From contig JABDMH010000094.1 in NCBI GenBank assembly GCA_013001595.1, forward strand, positions 91,590 to 155,589: a stretch of DNA of 64,000 nt. The letters are read 5' to 3'. The stretch is from Saprospiraceae bacterium (GTDB lineage: Bacteria > Bacteroidota > Bacteroidia > Chitinophagales > Saprospiraceae). The notes beneath the pieces were generated by a model. It was not told where the DNA came from. It did not search any database and was given only the letters and a program-made list of their open reading frames with translations. A program made the translations under genes and the position numbers. Below are positions 28,961-38,910 of this stretch, piece by piece (within the stretch, counting starts at the first letter, position 1; each line of letters begins with the position of its first letter).

Positions 28961-30193
28961 ATGAAACTAATCTATTTAGTCCCTTTTTGTCTGTTTTTAT
29001 GTCATTCAGAACTACAGGCACAGTGTGAACGTGCAAAGATGGTCTCAGACTATGAGACCTACTATCTGGGCAGCAATGTATCAAGCCAAGATCTCAAATG
29101 GACAGGGAATGCTGATGCCTGTACACCAGGCCAAATATCTCCCCTAGCCATTGACCGTATGATGATCAGGTTGAATTACTTCCGAAGACTAGCACATGTA
29201 TCCAGCGAAATTCATCTTGATACAGCATTGACTAAAATGTGCCAGGAGGCAGCTGTTATGATGCACAAAAACAATAAGTTAAGTCATGATCCACCGGAAA
29301 GCTGGACATGTTATACTGATGATGGGCGGAAGGCGGCCAGTAAGTCAAATCTTGCATTGGGTGCCCACTCCGTTAATGCCTTATCTCTATACATGCGAGA
29401 TCCTGGTGCTAAAAATGGTGCCGTAGGTCATAGAAGATGGATTTTGTACAGCAGAGCGAAAGACATTGGTTTGGGATCAACTTCGCGAGCACATGCTATG
29501 TACGTTATCCACAACAGACAGGATGCTCCAGATGACCTTGACTATGTGACCTATCCAAGTGAGGGCTTTTTTCCCGCAGCTCTACTACCCGAGCGCTGGT
29601 CATTTTCTAAACCAAGGGCCAAGTTTGGTGATGCATCAGTAATAATGATGGACACCGATGGCAATTCAATACCTGTCACTGTACTTGAGGTAAAAAATGG
29701 ATTTGGAGATAATACAATCGTCTGGGAACCAGAACAGGGCCTCATCGATCGAAATAAACCCTATGATCAAGATTTTGATGTATTCATCGCTGATGTTGGT
29801 ATTAAAGATAGTATGATAAGCTTCTCGTACCGGGTCACTTTAGCTCCTGTCGTTCATCCTCCAGAATGCGAGTCAGGCTCAGCGTGGCTTGAAGAGGATT
29901 GTGCCTGTGTTCAGGCCCAAACCACATCGATTACTGGCCGGCAAATCTTGGACATTCACCCATATCCAAATCCAGCATCTGAATACGTGATTATATCTGA
30001 TGAAGATCTAAATCGCCTCACGGAAGAAACGACGGCAAGACTTTACGACATCTATGGAAGAAGTATCCAACAATGGGACAAAGGGACTCTAAAGCGAGGG
30101 CTACCGGTCCATCAAATTCCAAATGGCATGTATATCCTGAAGATCCAAGACAAACAACTGACAAGCAGTATAAGGCTGCGTATACTGCATTGA
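28961..30193 (+). CDS. Secreted CAP-domain protein with T9SS sorting domain
   Basis: A 410-aa protein with a signal peptide (IYLVPFCLFLCHSELQAQ). The CAP/SCP domain spans about residues 60-200: MIRLNYFRRLAHV, helix LDTALTKMCQEAAVMM, NKLSHDP with the conserved His and the later GAVGHRRWIL. The C-terminus is a T9SS sorting domain (PYPNPASEYVII, ARLYDIYGRSIQ, PNGMYILKI). CAP proteins vary in role (protease, lipid or matrix binding), so function is open. It is preceded by about 200 nt with no gene. Confidence 0.9.
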   Translation: MKLIYLVPFCLFLCHSELQAQCERAKMVSDYETYYLGSNVSSQDLKWTGNADACTPGQISPLAIDRMMIRLNYFRRLAHVSSEIHLDTALTKMCQEAAVMMHKNNKLSHDPPESWTCYTDDGRKAASKSNLALGAHSVNALSLYMRDPGAKNGAVGHRRWILYSRAKDIGLGSTSRAHAMYVIHNRQDAPDDLDYVTYPSEGFFPAALLPERWSFSKPRAKFGDASVIMMDTDGNSIPVTVLEVKNGFGDNTIVWEPEQGLIDRNKPYDQDFDVFIADVGIKDSMISFSYRVTLAPVVHPPECESGSAWLEEDCACVQAQTTSITGRQILDIHPYPNPASEYVIISDEDLNRLTEETTARLYDIYGRSIQQWDKGTLKRGLPVHQIPNGMYILKIQDKQLTSSIRLRILH

Positions 30194-30285
30194 TTACAGG
30201 ATCTGATTGCAAAATGTTATTCTGCAGCTATTGGTTAGTCGGTACAGGGTTTGCATCTTATTATTGATATCGCTACTTTCGGCAC

Positions 30286-30714
30286 ATGCGAGCGATCGTA
30301 ATCACATGCCTCTTAGTGATGCCACTATATGTCCTTGCCCAGGATAACATCATTGGATTTTGGCAAGGGAAGATGAAAAGCACTGCCGGCAACTATATTT
30401 TCACACTACGCATCAAACCTGATTATGCCGAGAATGCCAAGCAATTGAGCGCCGTGGCTATGCACAATCGTAACGGTGTCAATGAGGTGATCGAATTGAT
30501 TGGAACCTTGTATAGCGATAATTCAGTCTATTTCAGAGAAAAGGGAGATCTACAAAAGCGTGTGGACGATGGCAGTGGCTTTAGCTGTTTGCAGTTTCTG
30601 CTAAAATTCAACCGTGGAGAACCCGAACTCGATGGACATTGGCAGGCATATCGAGACTTCAAGCGCTATCGCAAGGGTCGCCTATTACTACAACGACACC
30701 TTGCAAAGGCCTAG
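30286..30714 (+). CDS. Small secreted protein of unknown function
   Basis: A 142-aa protein with a signal peptide (ITCLLVMPLYVLAQ). The mature part begins IIGFWQGKMKSTAGNYIFTL and is predicted mostly beta, with the WxG start and alternating strands of small lipocalin-like stress-protein folds, but no firm family. The stop codon TAG at 30712-30714 falls inside the left terminal repeat of a MITE-like element. The C-terminus (YRDFKRYRKGRLLLQRHL) is basic; whether the original ended here or was altered by the insertion cannot be told. Confidence 0.65.
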   Translation: MRAIVITCLLVMPLYVLAQDNIIGFWQGKMKSTAGNYIFTLRIKPDYAENAKQLSAVAMHNRNGVNEVIELIGTLYSDNSVYFREKGDLQKRVDDGSGFSCLQFLLKFNRGEPELDGHWQAYRDFKRYRKGRLLLQRHLAKA

Positions 30715-30878
30715 GAGATTGTTGAAATACCAACTCTGCTTCGTTCGCTGCCTCTTTTGCCAGCATACATCACCAAAAATACTCGACATAGCGGGGGCTA
30801 TGCCTGTGTTTTTTGACTCGTCTGCGACCAAAATAAGCTAGCGAGCCAAATCGAGCCAGTAATTCAACAGTCTCCTAG
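30711..30878. mobile_element. MITE-like element with 20-bp terminal inverted repeats
   Basis: The left end CTAGGAGATTGTTGAAATAC (30711-30730) and the reverse complement of 30859-30878 agree at 18 of 20 positions. The 168-bp element is non-coding and contains an internal hairpin CATAGC-GGGG-GCTATG (30787-30802) followed by a run of six T (30809-30814). Ends of the form CTAG suggest a TA-rich target. No transposase gene is in the window. It may also act as a transcription terminator for the gene before it. Only one copy is evident here. Confidence 0.55.
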
Positions 30879-30921
30879 AATGTTGATCTAGTTGGCATTA
30901 CTATTCGATATTCCTGCGCAC

Positions 30922-33894
30922 TTACTTTCCATTGGCATCGGCAGCAGGCATCATCACTACCTCAATATAATTCTCAGGATTGAAAGTCCGCTTTGCCATA
31001 TCCACGATATCTTCAGGGCTGATCTGCTCGATCACTGGTAGGTAGTTTTCCAATAAAATCATGTTAGGATCTAGATCGTAGGAGTATAAGCTTTTCAAGG
31101 CATTCGCCCAGTACCTATTTTCTTTGAGATTCTTAATCCGTGATTGCTTGAGGATTTCCCTCACCTTCTGTAGGTCCTCCTCAGACACACCTCCATTCTT
31201 AATCTTCTGTATGTCATCCAGGGCTGTTTGAATCAATTCATCCACTCGATCGGGATCAGCATTGAACGAGAGGCTGACAGATTGCCCTTCTTTCGGAATC
31301 TTTGATACATTTCCGCGAACTCCTACCCCATACACTCCACCTTTGTCTTCACGCATAGATTCCCGAAGTTTATTCCTCAGCACCTCCATTAACATGTTGT
31401 GCTTACGACGATCTGCTTCAACATCCCAGTCCATCTCCCCACTCCAACTCATCTCCACCTGCGTTTTTGGAGCTGCTCCATAGGAAAAACGTTCAATATG
31501 CTTGCCTTCCGCTACATGGGCTCCCACATCCTTCCAATCTTCTTCTCTCTCTATATTTGGTAGGCTACCTATGTACTTCTCCACCAATGGACGGATAGAA
31601 TCTAACGTAAAATTACCCACGAATACAAAGCTGAAGTCAGATGCATCAGCAAATCTATCGTTATATACCTCCATGATCTTATCAAGAGAAGCTTCATCCA
31701 ACTCTTCAGCGGTCGGGACACCTCGCCGCTTATGATCGCCATATTTGATTTCGCTGACCTTCTCACGGTAATAATTTCTCGGGTCTACCAAGTAGTTTTG
31801 GAGGATTTGCTTTTGTCTGCTTATTATTGATTGATATGCCTCTGGATCTTTACGTGGATCAGTAAAATACATATAGATCAATTGAAACATCGTCTCCAAA
31901 TCCTTAATGGTGCTGAAACCCGACATTCCTTCTTCCAACTCACTGATGTAAGGAGAAACATTCAGTTGTTTCCCAGCCATCATCTTTTGCAATTGTATTT
32001 GATCAAAATCTGCAATACCGGACTGATTCAGTATGGCGGACGCCAAAGATGCTGACCGATAGTCTTCATCGGGATAGATGGAATGCCCACCAGGACTGAA
32101 GGCATTGAATCTGATTTCGTCGTTCTGAAAATCACTGGGCTTTAAGATCACTTGAACGCCATTGGACAGCACCCACTCAGTAACTGCCAGATCATCCAAT
32201 GTTTTTGTATCAACGACCTTACCTGCGTCCGGGTCTTCTCCTAAGAGGGGCACATTGGCCACTTCATCCTCATAGGGTTCAACCGACTTCATATCGACCT
32301 CCTTTAGGAGGTCGAGGATATCCTCTTCAGCTGGTAGTGGTACATCTTCTTTATCCGGACCTGTAACGATGATTACGCGATTTTCACCATCAGTAATCCA
32401 AGATTTCGCCAAGGCATTGACTTCTTCTAAGCTGATGGTAGGCAACAACGCTTGTGCAAGTTGAAATCTTTGGGTCGGACTAGGCACAGGATTCTCATTC
32501 AGGAAATTATAGACATACTGCATGGCTAAAGTGCCTGACTGAGTCTTATCCTCTTCCTTGGCCGTGGTTTCGGCTTCACTAATCATTTCAATCCGAGTTC
32601 GATCTAGTTCTGATGCCGTGAATCCGTGTTCAAGTACCCGTTTATTCTCGGTCAATACAGACGCCAGTCCCTTCATTACTTCTCCCTCTCCCGAGGTGAC
32701 ATAAGCTGTATAGGTATCTAGATTGCCCACAAAACGCCCATATCCCGAATATCCATATAGGAATGGTGGATCTGCTGCCTGTCGCAATTCATTGAGCCGA
32801 TTATTCAACATCCGATTGTACGTATTTCGTACGAGTGAGGTGCGGTAGTCCTTGAGGTCCTTGACGGGCTTGTGGGGATGTTTGTACATCACTTGTGCCG
32901 TGGTGAAATTTGCCTCCTTGTCCTTAGTAATCGACACGAGTGTCTGCTCATGGTCTGGAAATCCATATTTTTCCCTTTCCCGCTCATCATCAGGATTAGC
33001 AATTTGACCAAAGCGCTCTTTGATGTCCTTTTCTACCTCCTCGACATCTACGTCTCCAACCACAACCACGGACATTAAGTCCGGTCGATACCAATCACGA
33101 TAGAAACGCTTTAAGGCATCGTAGGGAGCTCCGCTGAGAATTTCTTTGGTACCAATGGGCAAGCGATCAGCATATTTTGATCCATGCAGCAGTGTAGGCA
33201 AGTACTGGTTACGCATACGTTCCTGTGCACTGAGGCCACTGCGCAATTCTGACAAAACAACACCACGTTCCTTGTCAATCTCTTCATCTTCAAAAGTCAC
33301 GGCATTGGCCCAATCCTCTAAAATCAGCATGCCCTTATCGAAAATAGCCTGAGAATCGGTACGTACCTGGAGCATGTAGACCGTCTCATCAAAACTAGTA
33401 TATGCATTTAGGTCTGCACCAAAACGTGTACCTACGCTCTGTAAATAATCTATGAGTTCACTCTTTTCAAAATGCATCGTGCCATTGAAGGCCATGTGCT
33501 CTACGAAATGAGCCAACCCTTTTTGGTCATCATCTTCATTGATGGATCCAGCCCTTACGGCGAGACGTATCTCAGCTCTTTCTTCTGGTTTCTCGTTCTT
33601 CTGAATATAATACGTTAAGCCATTATCCAGCTTACCAGTAATGACACGAGGATCCAAGGGCACCGATTGCATCATCGGATCTGTGGGAGTTTGAGCGGCC
33701 TTCTCCATCTTTTTGGCTACCGCACCACCCAGCTCAGTCCTCGTCTCCTCGGCTGGCATTGATTTAGGTTCGTCGGAGGTATGTACCACCTCTTCCGTAG
33801 GCGCCTGAGGGGCTTCGATGGTAGTGGCTGTCTTAGGAGTGCAGCCTAAGATGAGTATCAATGTTAAAGTGAAAAGGAAACTGATATGTTTCAT
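30922..33894 (-). CDS. M16-family zinc protease lipoprotein
   Basis: A 990-aa protein with a lipoprotein signal (LTLILILGC, Cys 18), so probably anchored in the envelope. It comprises two tandem M16 halves. The N-terminal half is active: HFVEH at residues 129-133 is the inverted zinc motif HxxEH, with the downstream Glu in KERGVVLSELRS. The C-terminal half begins near FNAFSPGGHSIYP and lacks the motif, as usual for the non-catalytic repeat. Length matches pitrilysin-type proteins of Bacteroidota. A promoter-like TATTTTTG lies upstream. Confidence 0.95.
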   Translation of the reverse strand: MKHISFLFTLTLILILGCTPKTATTIEAPQAPTEEVVHTSDEPKSMPAEETRTELGGAVAKKMEKAAQTPTDPMMQSVPLDPRVITGKLDNGLTYYIQKNEKPEERAEIRLAVRAGSINEDDDQKGLAHFVEHMAFNGTMHFEKSELIDYLQSVGTRFGADLNAYTSFDETVYMLQVRTDSQAIFDKGMLILEDWANAVTFEDEEIDKERGVVLSELRSGLSAQERMRNQYLPTLLHGSKYADRLPIGTKEILSGAPYDALKRFYRDWYRPDLMSVVVVGDVDVEEVEKDIKERFGQIANPDDEREREKYGFPDHEQTLVSITKDKEANFTTAQVMYKHPHKPVKDLKDYRTSLVRNTYNRMLNNRLNELRQAADPPFLYGYSGYGRFVGNLDTYTAYVTSGEGEVMKGLASVLTENKRVLEHGFTASELDRTRIEMISEAETTAKEEDKTQSGTLAMQYVYNFLNENPVPSPTQRFQLAQALLPTISLEEVNALAKSWITDGENRVIIVTGPDKEDVPLPAEEDILDLLKEVDMKSVEPYEDEVANVPLLGEDPDAGKVVDTKTLDDLAVTEWVLSNGVQVILKPSDFQNDEIRFNAFSPGGHSIYPDEDYRSASLASAILNQSGIADFDQIQLQKMMAGKQLNVSPYISELEEGMSGFSTIKDLETMFQLIYMYFTDPRKDPEAYQSIISRQKQILQNYLVDPRNYYREKVSEIKYGDHKRRGVPTAEELDEASLDKIMEVYNDRFADASDFSFVFVGNFTLDSIRPLVEKYIGSLPNIEREEDWKDVGAHVAEGKHIERFSYGAAPKTQVEMSWSGEMDWDVEADRRKHNMLMEVLRNKLRESMREDKGGVYGVGVRGNVSKIPKEGQSVSLSFNADPDRVDELIQTALDDIQKIKNGGVSEEDLQKVREILKQSRIKNLKENRYWANALKSLYSYDLDPNMILLENYLPVIEQISPEDIVDMAKRTFNPENYIEVVMMPAADANGK

Positions 33895-33953
33895 ATCAAC
33901 TAGGTGTTTATAATCGATAAAAATGGATGTATAAGACAGGACGTCATGCAGTG

Positions 33954-33985
33954 CAAAAATAGTCTATATAAGATCGACAAATGTA
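33954..33985 (-). promoter_or_regulatory. Promoter of the M16 protease gene
   Basis: Minus strand: TATTTTTG (TAnnTTTG, 33954-33961), with a TTTG (33978-33981) 16 nt upstream. The -7 box is 59 nt before the start codon at 33894. Confidence 0.55.
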
Positions 33986-34027
33986 CATTTTATGTCAAAA
34001 GAACCTGCAGATCAAAGATACAAGGTC

Positions 34028-35362
34028 TTACATGCCTGGTTTCTGCATGCCTGCAAATGCATCGTTAAATTTGCCTCTACTCATCATATGCATCATTTTA
34101 CGCATTTGATCAAATTGTTTGATAAACATGTTGATCTCGTGAATATTTCGACCACATCCGCGAGCAATGCGACGCTTTCTACTCATATTTAGAACTTCAG
34201 GATTCCCACGTTCAAGCGGTGTCATTGACTGGATGATGGATTCTACCTTATTGAAGGCTTTATCATCAATATCCAAGTTTTTGGTCAATTTACTCATCCC
34301 GGGGATCATTTTCATAAGTGATTTGATGTCACCCATCTTCTTGATCTGCTTGAGCTGGCTTTGAAAATCGTTGAAATCAAATTTGTTTTTCTTGATCTTC
34401 TTTTCCAGTCGTTTTGCTTCCTTTTCATCAAATTGCTCTTGAGCTTTCTCGACGAATGAAACAATATCGCCCATTCCCAAAATTCTTTGGGCCATCCGAT
34501 CAGGATGGAAGACATCTAGGGTCTCGATGGTTTCACCGGCACTCACAAATTTGATGGGCTTACCCACAGTATACTTGACCGTCAATGCTGCTCCCCCTCG
34601 GGTGTCGCCATCCAACTTGGTAAGGACCACTCCATCGTAATTGATCACATCATTGAAGGCCTTCGCTGTATTCACAGCATCCTGACCAGTCATTGCGTCC
34701 ACAACAAATAAGGTCTCAGTCGGTGTGATGGCTTCTTTCACTTGACTGATTTCATTCATCATGAACTCGTCAATCGCCAGTCGGCCTGCGGTATCGATAA
34801 TCACTACGTCGTGCCCTTGTTCCTTAGCAAAAACAAGTGCGTTGCCAGCTATTTCCACTGGATTCTTATTGTCTATCTCTTCAAAGACAGGCACATTAAT
34901 CTGCGACCCAAGGACCTCAAGTTGATCAATGGCTGCGGGTCTGTATACATCGCATGCCACCAGGAGTGGATTGTTTTTCTTTTTCGATTTGAGAAAATTA
35001 GCCAACTTGGCACTGAAGGTGGTTTTACCCGATCCTTGCAGTCCAGCAACCAATATGACACCCGGATCGCCTTTGACATTGATGCCAACTGACTGACCAC
35101 CCATCAATTGGACCAATTCGTCCATGACGATCTTTACCATCAGTTCGCCTGGCTTAACTGCCTGCAGCACATTGCTACTGCCCAGTGCCTCATCTCTGAC
35201 CTTATCTGTAAATTCTTTCGCGATCTTGTAGTTCACATCGGCAGCTACCAATGCTCTCCTGATCTCCTTGATAGACTGAGCAACATTGATCTCCGTCAAC
35301 TTCTGGTTACCTGACAAGACCTTGAAGGCTCCCTCTAATTTTTCGTTTAGACTTTCAAACAT
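34028..35362 (-). CDS. ffh: Signal recognition particle GTPase
   Basis: A 444-aa SRP54-type protein. The N domain begins MFESLNEKLEGAFKVLSG. The G domain carries GLQGSGKTTFSAKLANF (G1), DVYRPAAIDQL, DTAGRL (G3) and TKLDGDTRGGAAL (G4). The methionine-rich M domain binds 4.5S RNA and signal peptides (RKRRIARGCGR). With FtsY it targets nascent membrane proteins; yidC, the insertase, follows divergently at 35652. A TACTTTTG promoter box is visible upstream. Confidence 0.97.
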   Translation of the reverse strand: MFESLNEKLEGAFKVLSGNQKLTEINVAQSIKEIRRALVAADVNYKIAKEFTDKVRDEALGSSNVLQAVKPGELMVKIVMDELVQLMGGQSVGINVKGDPGVILVAGLQGSGKTTFSAKLANFLKSKKKNNPLLVACDVYRPAAIDQLEVLGSQINVPVFEEIDNKNPVEIAGNALVFAKEQGHDVVIIDTAGRLAIDEFMMNEISQVKEAITPTETLFVVDAMTGQDAVNTAKAFNDVINYDGVVLTKLDGDTRGGAALTVKYTVGKPIKFVSAGETIETLDVFHPDRMAQRILGMGDIVSFVEKAQEQFDEKEAKRLEKKIKKNKFDFNDFQSQLKQIKKMGDIKSLMKMIPGMSKLTKNLDIDDKAFNKVESIIQSMTPLERGNPEVLNMSRKRRIARGCGRNIHEINMFIKQFDQMRKMMHMMSRGKFNDAFAGMQKPGM

Positions 35363-35417
35363 ATTTTTAGTTCCATTAACTTTCTATGAGCTCAATGACG
35401 AGCTGATTCAGCGTGTA

Positions 35418-35425
35418 CAAAAGTA
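35418..35425 (-). promoter_or_regulatory. -7 box of ffh
   Basis: TACTTTTG on the minus strand fits TAnnTTTG and lies 56 nt upstream of the ffh start codon. No clear -33 TTTG. Confidence 0.45.
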
Positions 35426-35477
35426 AAAGTTATATCTGATTCTCTAAGTATGTTTATAGGTGCTGGATGTCTTGCAA

Positions 35478-35630
35478 TCAAACGAGCAGCAAGTCTGAGT
35501 ATCGATATTTTTGCCTGAGGAAGGCGAGTAGGTAGATGTGATTCCCCTTTTGGTCACAAACATACCAGGCTTGGTCTGAGGTTTTCTTAGGTAGAAGATC
35601 CAAAATTGTACCTTTGGCCAGAATTTTCAA
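35478..35630 (-). CDS. Possible 50-aa protein divergent from yidC
   Basis: Starting from a TTG at 35628-35630 the frame gives LKILAKGTILDLLPKKTSDQ followed by AWYVCDQKGNHIYLLAFLRQ and ends RYSDLLLV. The composition looks protein-like (alternating hydrophobic and basic residues), and the open frame continues upstream into yidC on the opposite strand. No family is recognised. It may be a remnant of a longer gene or a chance frame. Confidence 0.3.
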   Translation of the reverse strand: MKILAKGTILDLLPKKTSDQAWYVCDQKGNHIYLLAFLRQKYRYSDLLLV

Positions 35631-35651
35631 AGCAGGCTGGAATAGAGAATA

Positions 35652-37535
35652 ATGGATAAGAATACAATCATTGGTATTGTTTTGATTTTCTTGCTCTTTT
35701 ACGTTTGGGCAAAGATGAATGCTCCCACTGAAGCGCAGCTGACAGAAATGCAGCGAGTGAAAGATTCGATTGCAATGGCGGAGCAAATGCCACTGGATAG
35801 ACCTGGCTCTATGGAATCAGATTCTGTCGCTGCACCAGTTGAGAAGTCCACTATTCAGGAAGATTCCATTCAAGATCTTATTCTGCAAAGAGACTATGGT
35901 GTCTTCGCAAATGCAGCTAAAGGAACATCCGATAAAGAGGTGCTTGAGAATGATCTGATCAAAATCACTTTTGACAGCAAGGGAGGTTCTATTGTCTCCG
36001 CAGAACTAAAGACTTACCAGCGATTGCTAGAAGATGAGGAGAAGAAAGATGTGTTTAAGGACCTCTTTCTAATGGATGATGAAAAGAACAAGTTCGAGTA
36101 CCTTCTTCCAGTGGCCGGTGCACCCAATGGCATAGTAAAGACCAGTGATCTATACTTCAAGCCAGCTATCGAAGGGAATACCTTGATTATGACAGCCCAT
36201 CTCGGGGGTGGAAAAAGCATTAAGCAAACCTATACACTCAATGAGTCAAATTATGACATTGCCTACAACCTGACCCTGACTGGGCTAGATGATGTATTAG
36301 CCAATGCCCAAGACACCATCCGATTAAATTGGGTAAACTATTTGGAAAAAATTGAGAAGAACACCCAGTACGAACGTATTTACTCCACAGTCCACTACAA
36401 GGAGGTTGGGGAAGATCCTTCATATTGTAGTATGAGTGGAGATGATGAAGAAGATCTAAATGAGGTACCTGTCAAATGGATATCACATTCGAATCAGTTT
36501 TTCAATAGTACACTTATTGGTACCACTCCATTTGCATCCGCCCGAGTGACTGCCAGTGCCATTGATGAGGAGGCGGAAGATCTTAAACTGCTCACTTCCC
36601 AAATGACCCTGGCACTAGGTAGTGGATCTACCCAAAGCTATGACATGACCTGGTACATTGGACCCAACGAATTTGAACGGTTGCGTGCACATGATCTAGA
36701 CATGGAAGATATTGTACCATTTGGGTGGAGTATTTTTGGCACGATCAATCGATGGGTAATTAGACCCATCTTTAGCTTTCTTTCCAACTTCATTGGCAAC
36801 AAGGGTATTGTCATCTTGTTTCTGACTTTGATTGTCAAATCTCTAGTCTACCCACTTACTTACAAGATGCTGTATTCCCAAAGTAAAATGGGGGCCTTGA
36901 AACCACAGATGGCAAAACTGCGTGAAAAACACAAGGATGATCAGCAAAAGGTGCAAATGGAGACCATGAAAATTTACCGTGAGTATGGAGTTAATCCTGC
37001 TGGCGGTTGTTTTCCCATGATTCTACAAATGCCAATTTGGTTTGCGCTCTACCGCTTTTTTCCAGCTTCAATTGAGTTTCGCCAAGCTTCCTTCTTATGG
37101 GCTAACGATCTTTCCAGTTACGATGTATTTTTCCGTTTGCCGTTTGAGATCCCTTTCTTGGGTGACCACCTGAGTCTATTTACTTTTCTCTGGGCGATAT
37201 CAATGGTGATATACACATATTATAATAGTAAGATCATGGATATGAATAGTATCAATCCCATGATGAAATACATGCAGTATATGATGCCGGTCATGTTCAT
37301 TTTCTTTTTTAATAGTTATGCATCTGGGCTAACCTGCTATTTGCTCTTCAGCAATCTGATGAATATTACCCAAACGTTGGTCACCAAAAACTACTTGATC
37401 AACAATGATAAAATCCTGGCGGAATTGGACGCTAACAAGAAAAAACCGAAGAAAAAGGGAGGGTTCCAGCAAAGACTGGAAAAAGCGCTGCAAGAGCAAC
37501 AACGTATTGCTGGTGATCGATCTAAGAAGAAATAG
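35652..37535 (+). CDS. yidC: Membrane protein insertase YidC
   Basis: A 627-aa Oxa1/YidC protein. An N-terminal membrane span (IIGIVLIFLLFYVWAKM) is followed by the large periplasmic beta-domain (about residues 90-350) found in Gram-negative YidC. The conserved insertase core begins near GIVILFLTLIVKSLVYPLTYK, with a lysine-rich loop and QMPIWFALYRFFPASIEFRQ. A lysine-rich tail (RSKKK) could contact ribosomes. It acts with SecYEG or alone. Confidence 0.97.
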   Translation: MDKNTIIGIVLIFLLFYVWAKMNAPTEAQLTEMQRVKDSIAMAEQMPLDRPGSMESDSVAAPVEKSTIQEDSIQDLILQRDYGVFANAAKGTSDKEVLENDLIKITFDSKGGSIVSAELKTYQRLLEDEEKKDVFKDLFLMDDEKNKFEYLLPVAGAPNGIVKTSDLYFKPAIEGNTLIMTAHLGGGKSIKQTYTLNESNYDIAYNLTLTGLDDVLANAQDTIRLNWVNYLEKIEKNTQYERIYSTVHYKEVGEDPSYCSMSGDDEEDLNEVPVKWISHSNQFFNSTLIGTTPFASARVTASAIDEEAEDLKLLTSQMTLALGSGSTQSYDMTWYIGPNEFERLRAHDLDMEDIVPFGWSIFGTINRWVIRPIFSFLSNFIGNKGIVILFLTLIVKSLVYPLTYKMLYSQSKMGALKPQMAKLREKHKDDQQKVQMETMKIYREYGVNPAGGCFPMILQMPIWFALYRFFPASIEFRQASFLWANDLSSYDVFFRLPFEIPFLGDHLSLFTFLWAISMVIYTYYNSKIMDMNSINPMMKYMQYMMPVMFIFFFNSYASGLTCYLLFSNLMNITQTLVTKNYLINNDKILAELDANKKKPKKKGGFQQRLEKALQEQQRIAGDRSKKK

Positions 37536-37749
37536 AGGAGCTTGATACTGGGTTAGCTTGATGATCGCCAAAGAGCTGAACAAAACAGTCGCCTTCAGAA
37601 ACAATATTTACCTCAGGGTGAAATTGACAAGACTCAGCCGATCCCATCACATAATGGATTCATTCGTGAGCAGTGTTTGAAGTTATTGTTGGTATAGATA
37701 TTTTGTATTTCAGCAGGGAGTCGGACCTGGCCCATGCAAATAAGCAAAG

Positions 37750-38799
37750 ATGCAAGACAGACTACAAGTGGTCGGAGTAATTGGAGCAGGAAATTTCGGA
37801 ACAACAGTCGCCAATATCCTATCCGCAAATGTAGATAGAGTACTGTTGTTCAGTCGTGACCCTGAAGTAGTTAGAAAAATAAACAGTGACCATAGGAACA
37901 AGGATCAGTCATTGGCTGAAAACGTGGTAGCCACAAATGATCCCGAACGAGTCTGTGCTGAATGTCGACTTGTTGTACCGATTTTACCTTCTGCCACATT
38001 TAGAGAAGCCCTTTTGCCATTTGCCTCCCACTTGAAGCCCTACCACATCGTTATTCATGGAACAAAGGGATTTGATGTAGTTGATATTGATCTACAGCAA
38101 AAAAATCCTACCGTTACTCGGGCTCATCTAAAGACGATGAGTGAAGTCATCAAAGAAGAAACTCAAGTTGTCAGGATCGGAGTACTATCTGGACCAAATC
38201 TATCGACGGAGATACGCAAAGGATTACCCACCGCCAGCGTTGTGGCAAGTGATTTTGATGAAGTAATCATCATGGGTGCCGAGGTGCTGTCCAATCCAAA
38301 ATTTAAAATTTACGGCTCCCATGACATCATTGGTACCGAGTTTGCCGGAGCTCTAAAAAACATGATAGCTATAGGCACTGGCGTAATCAACGGTCTGAGT
38401 ATGGGTAAGAACATTGAGGCACTGTTCTTGACGCGTGGACTTAGGGAAATGATCATTATAGGACAGGCCTTGGGAGCAGATGCCAAGACATTTTTTGGTA
38501 CCGCAGGAATCGGTGACCTCATAGCAACGGCTACTAGTGATGATAGTCGAAATTTTAGATTCGGAAAATACCTCTCGGCTGGGAAAAGTCGACAGGAGAT
38601 CGAATCAACCTCCGGTGAATTGACCGAAGGAGTACGGACACTACATTTAATGTATCATATTTCCCGTCACTATAAGCTAGACGTGCCAATCGTAGAGATG
38701 CTCTTTGCAGTTGTCTTTCAGGACTTACCGATAGAGCGGGCTATAGCCTACCTCTTAGATTACCCATATTCGCTAGATGTGGATTATCTGAACCTTTAG
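37750..38799 (+). CDS. gpsA: Glycerol-3-phosphate dehydrogenase [NAD(P)+]
   Basis: A 349-aa enzyme reducing dihydroxyacetone phosphate to sn-glycerol 3-phosphate for phospholipid synthesis. The Rossmann motif VIGAGNFGTTVANIL is at the N-terminus. SGPNLSTEIRKGLPTASVVA and EFAGALKNMIAIGTGVINGL contain the catalytic lysine. GTAGIGDLIATATSDDSRNF is the family signature. The ATG at 37750 gives a start four residues before the nucleotide-binding strand. Confidence 0.95.
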   Translation: MQDRLQVVGVIGAGNFGTTVANILSANVDRVLLFSRDPEVVRKINSDHRNKDQSLAENVVATNDPERVCAECRLVVPILPSATFREALLPFASHLKPYHIVIHGTKGFDVVDIDLQQKNPTVTRAHLKTMSEVIKEETQVVRIGVLSGPNLSTEIRKGLPTASVVASDFDEVIIMGAEVLSNPKFKIYGSHDIIGTEFAGALKNMIAIGTGVINGLSMGKNIEALFLTRGLREMIIIGQALGADAKTFFGTAGIGDLIATATSDDSRNFRFGKYLSAGKSRQEIESTSGELTEGVRTLHLMYHISRHYKLDVPIVEMLFAVVFQDLPIERAIAYLLDYPYSLDVDYLNL

Positions 38800-38910
38800 T
38801 TTTTGGGTCAAAAAATTCATTTGCGTTGATCCGCACCAAATCATCTGTTCCATATGAACTCACTCCATGCTGACTATGAAAATGACTTTCACATACTTAA
38901 TCTTATTCGC

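Noticed and set aside
36000..37750. Antisense frames over yidC and gpsA
   Set aside because: Ordinary coding-strand shadows of well-conserved genes.
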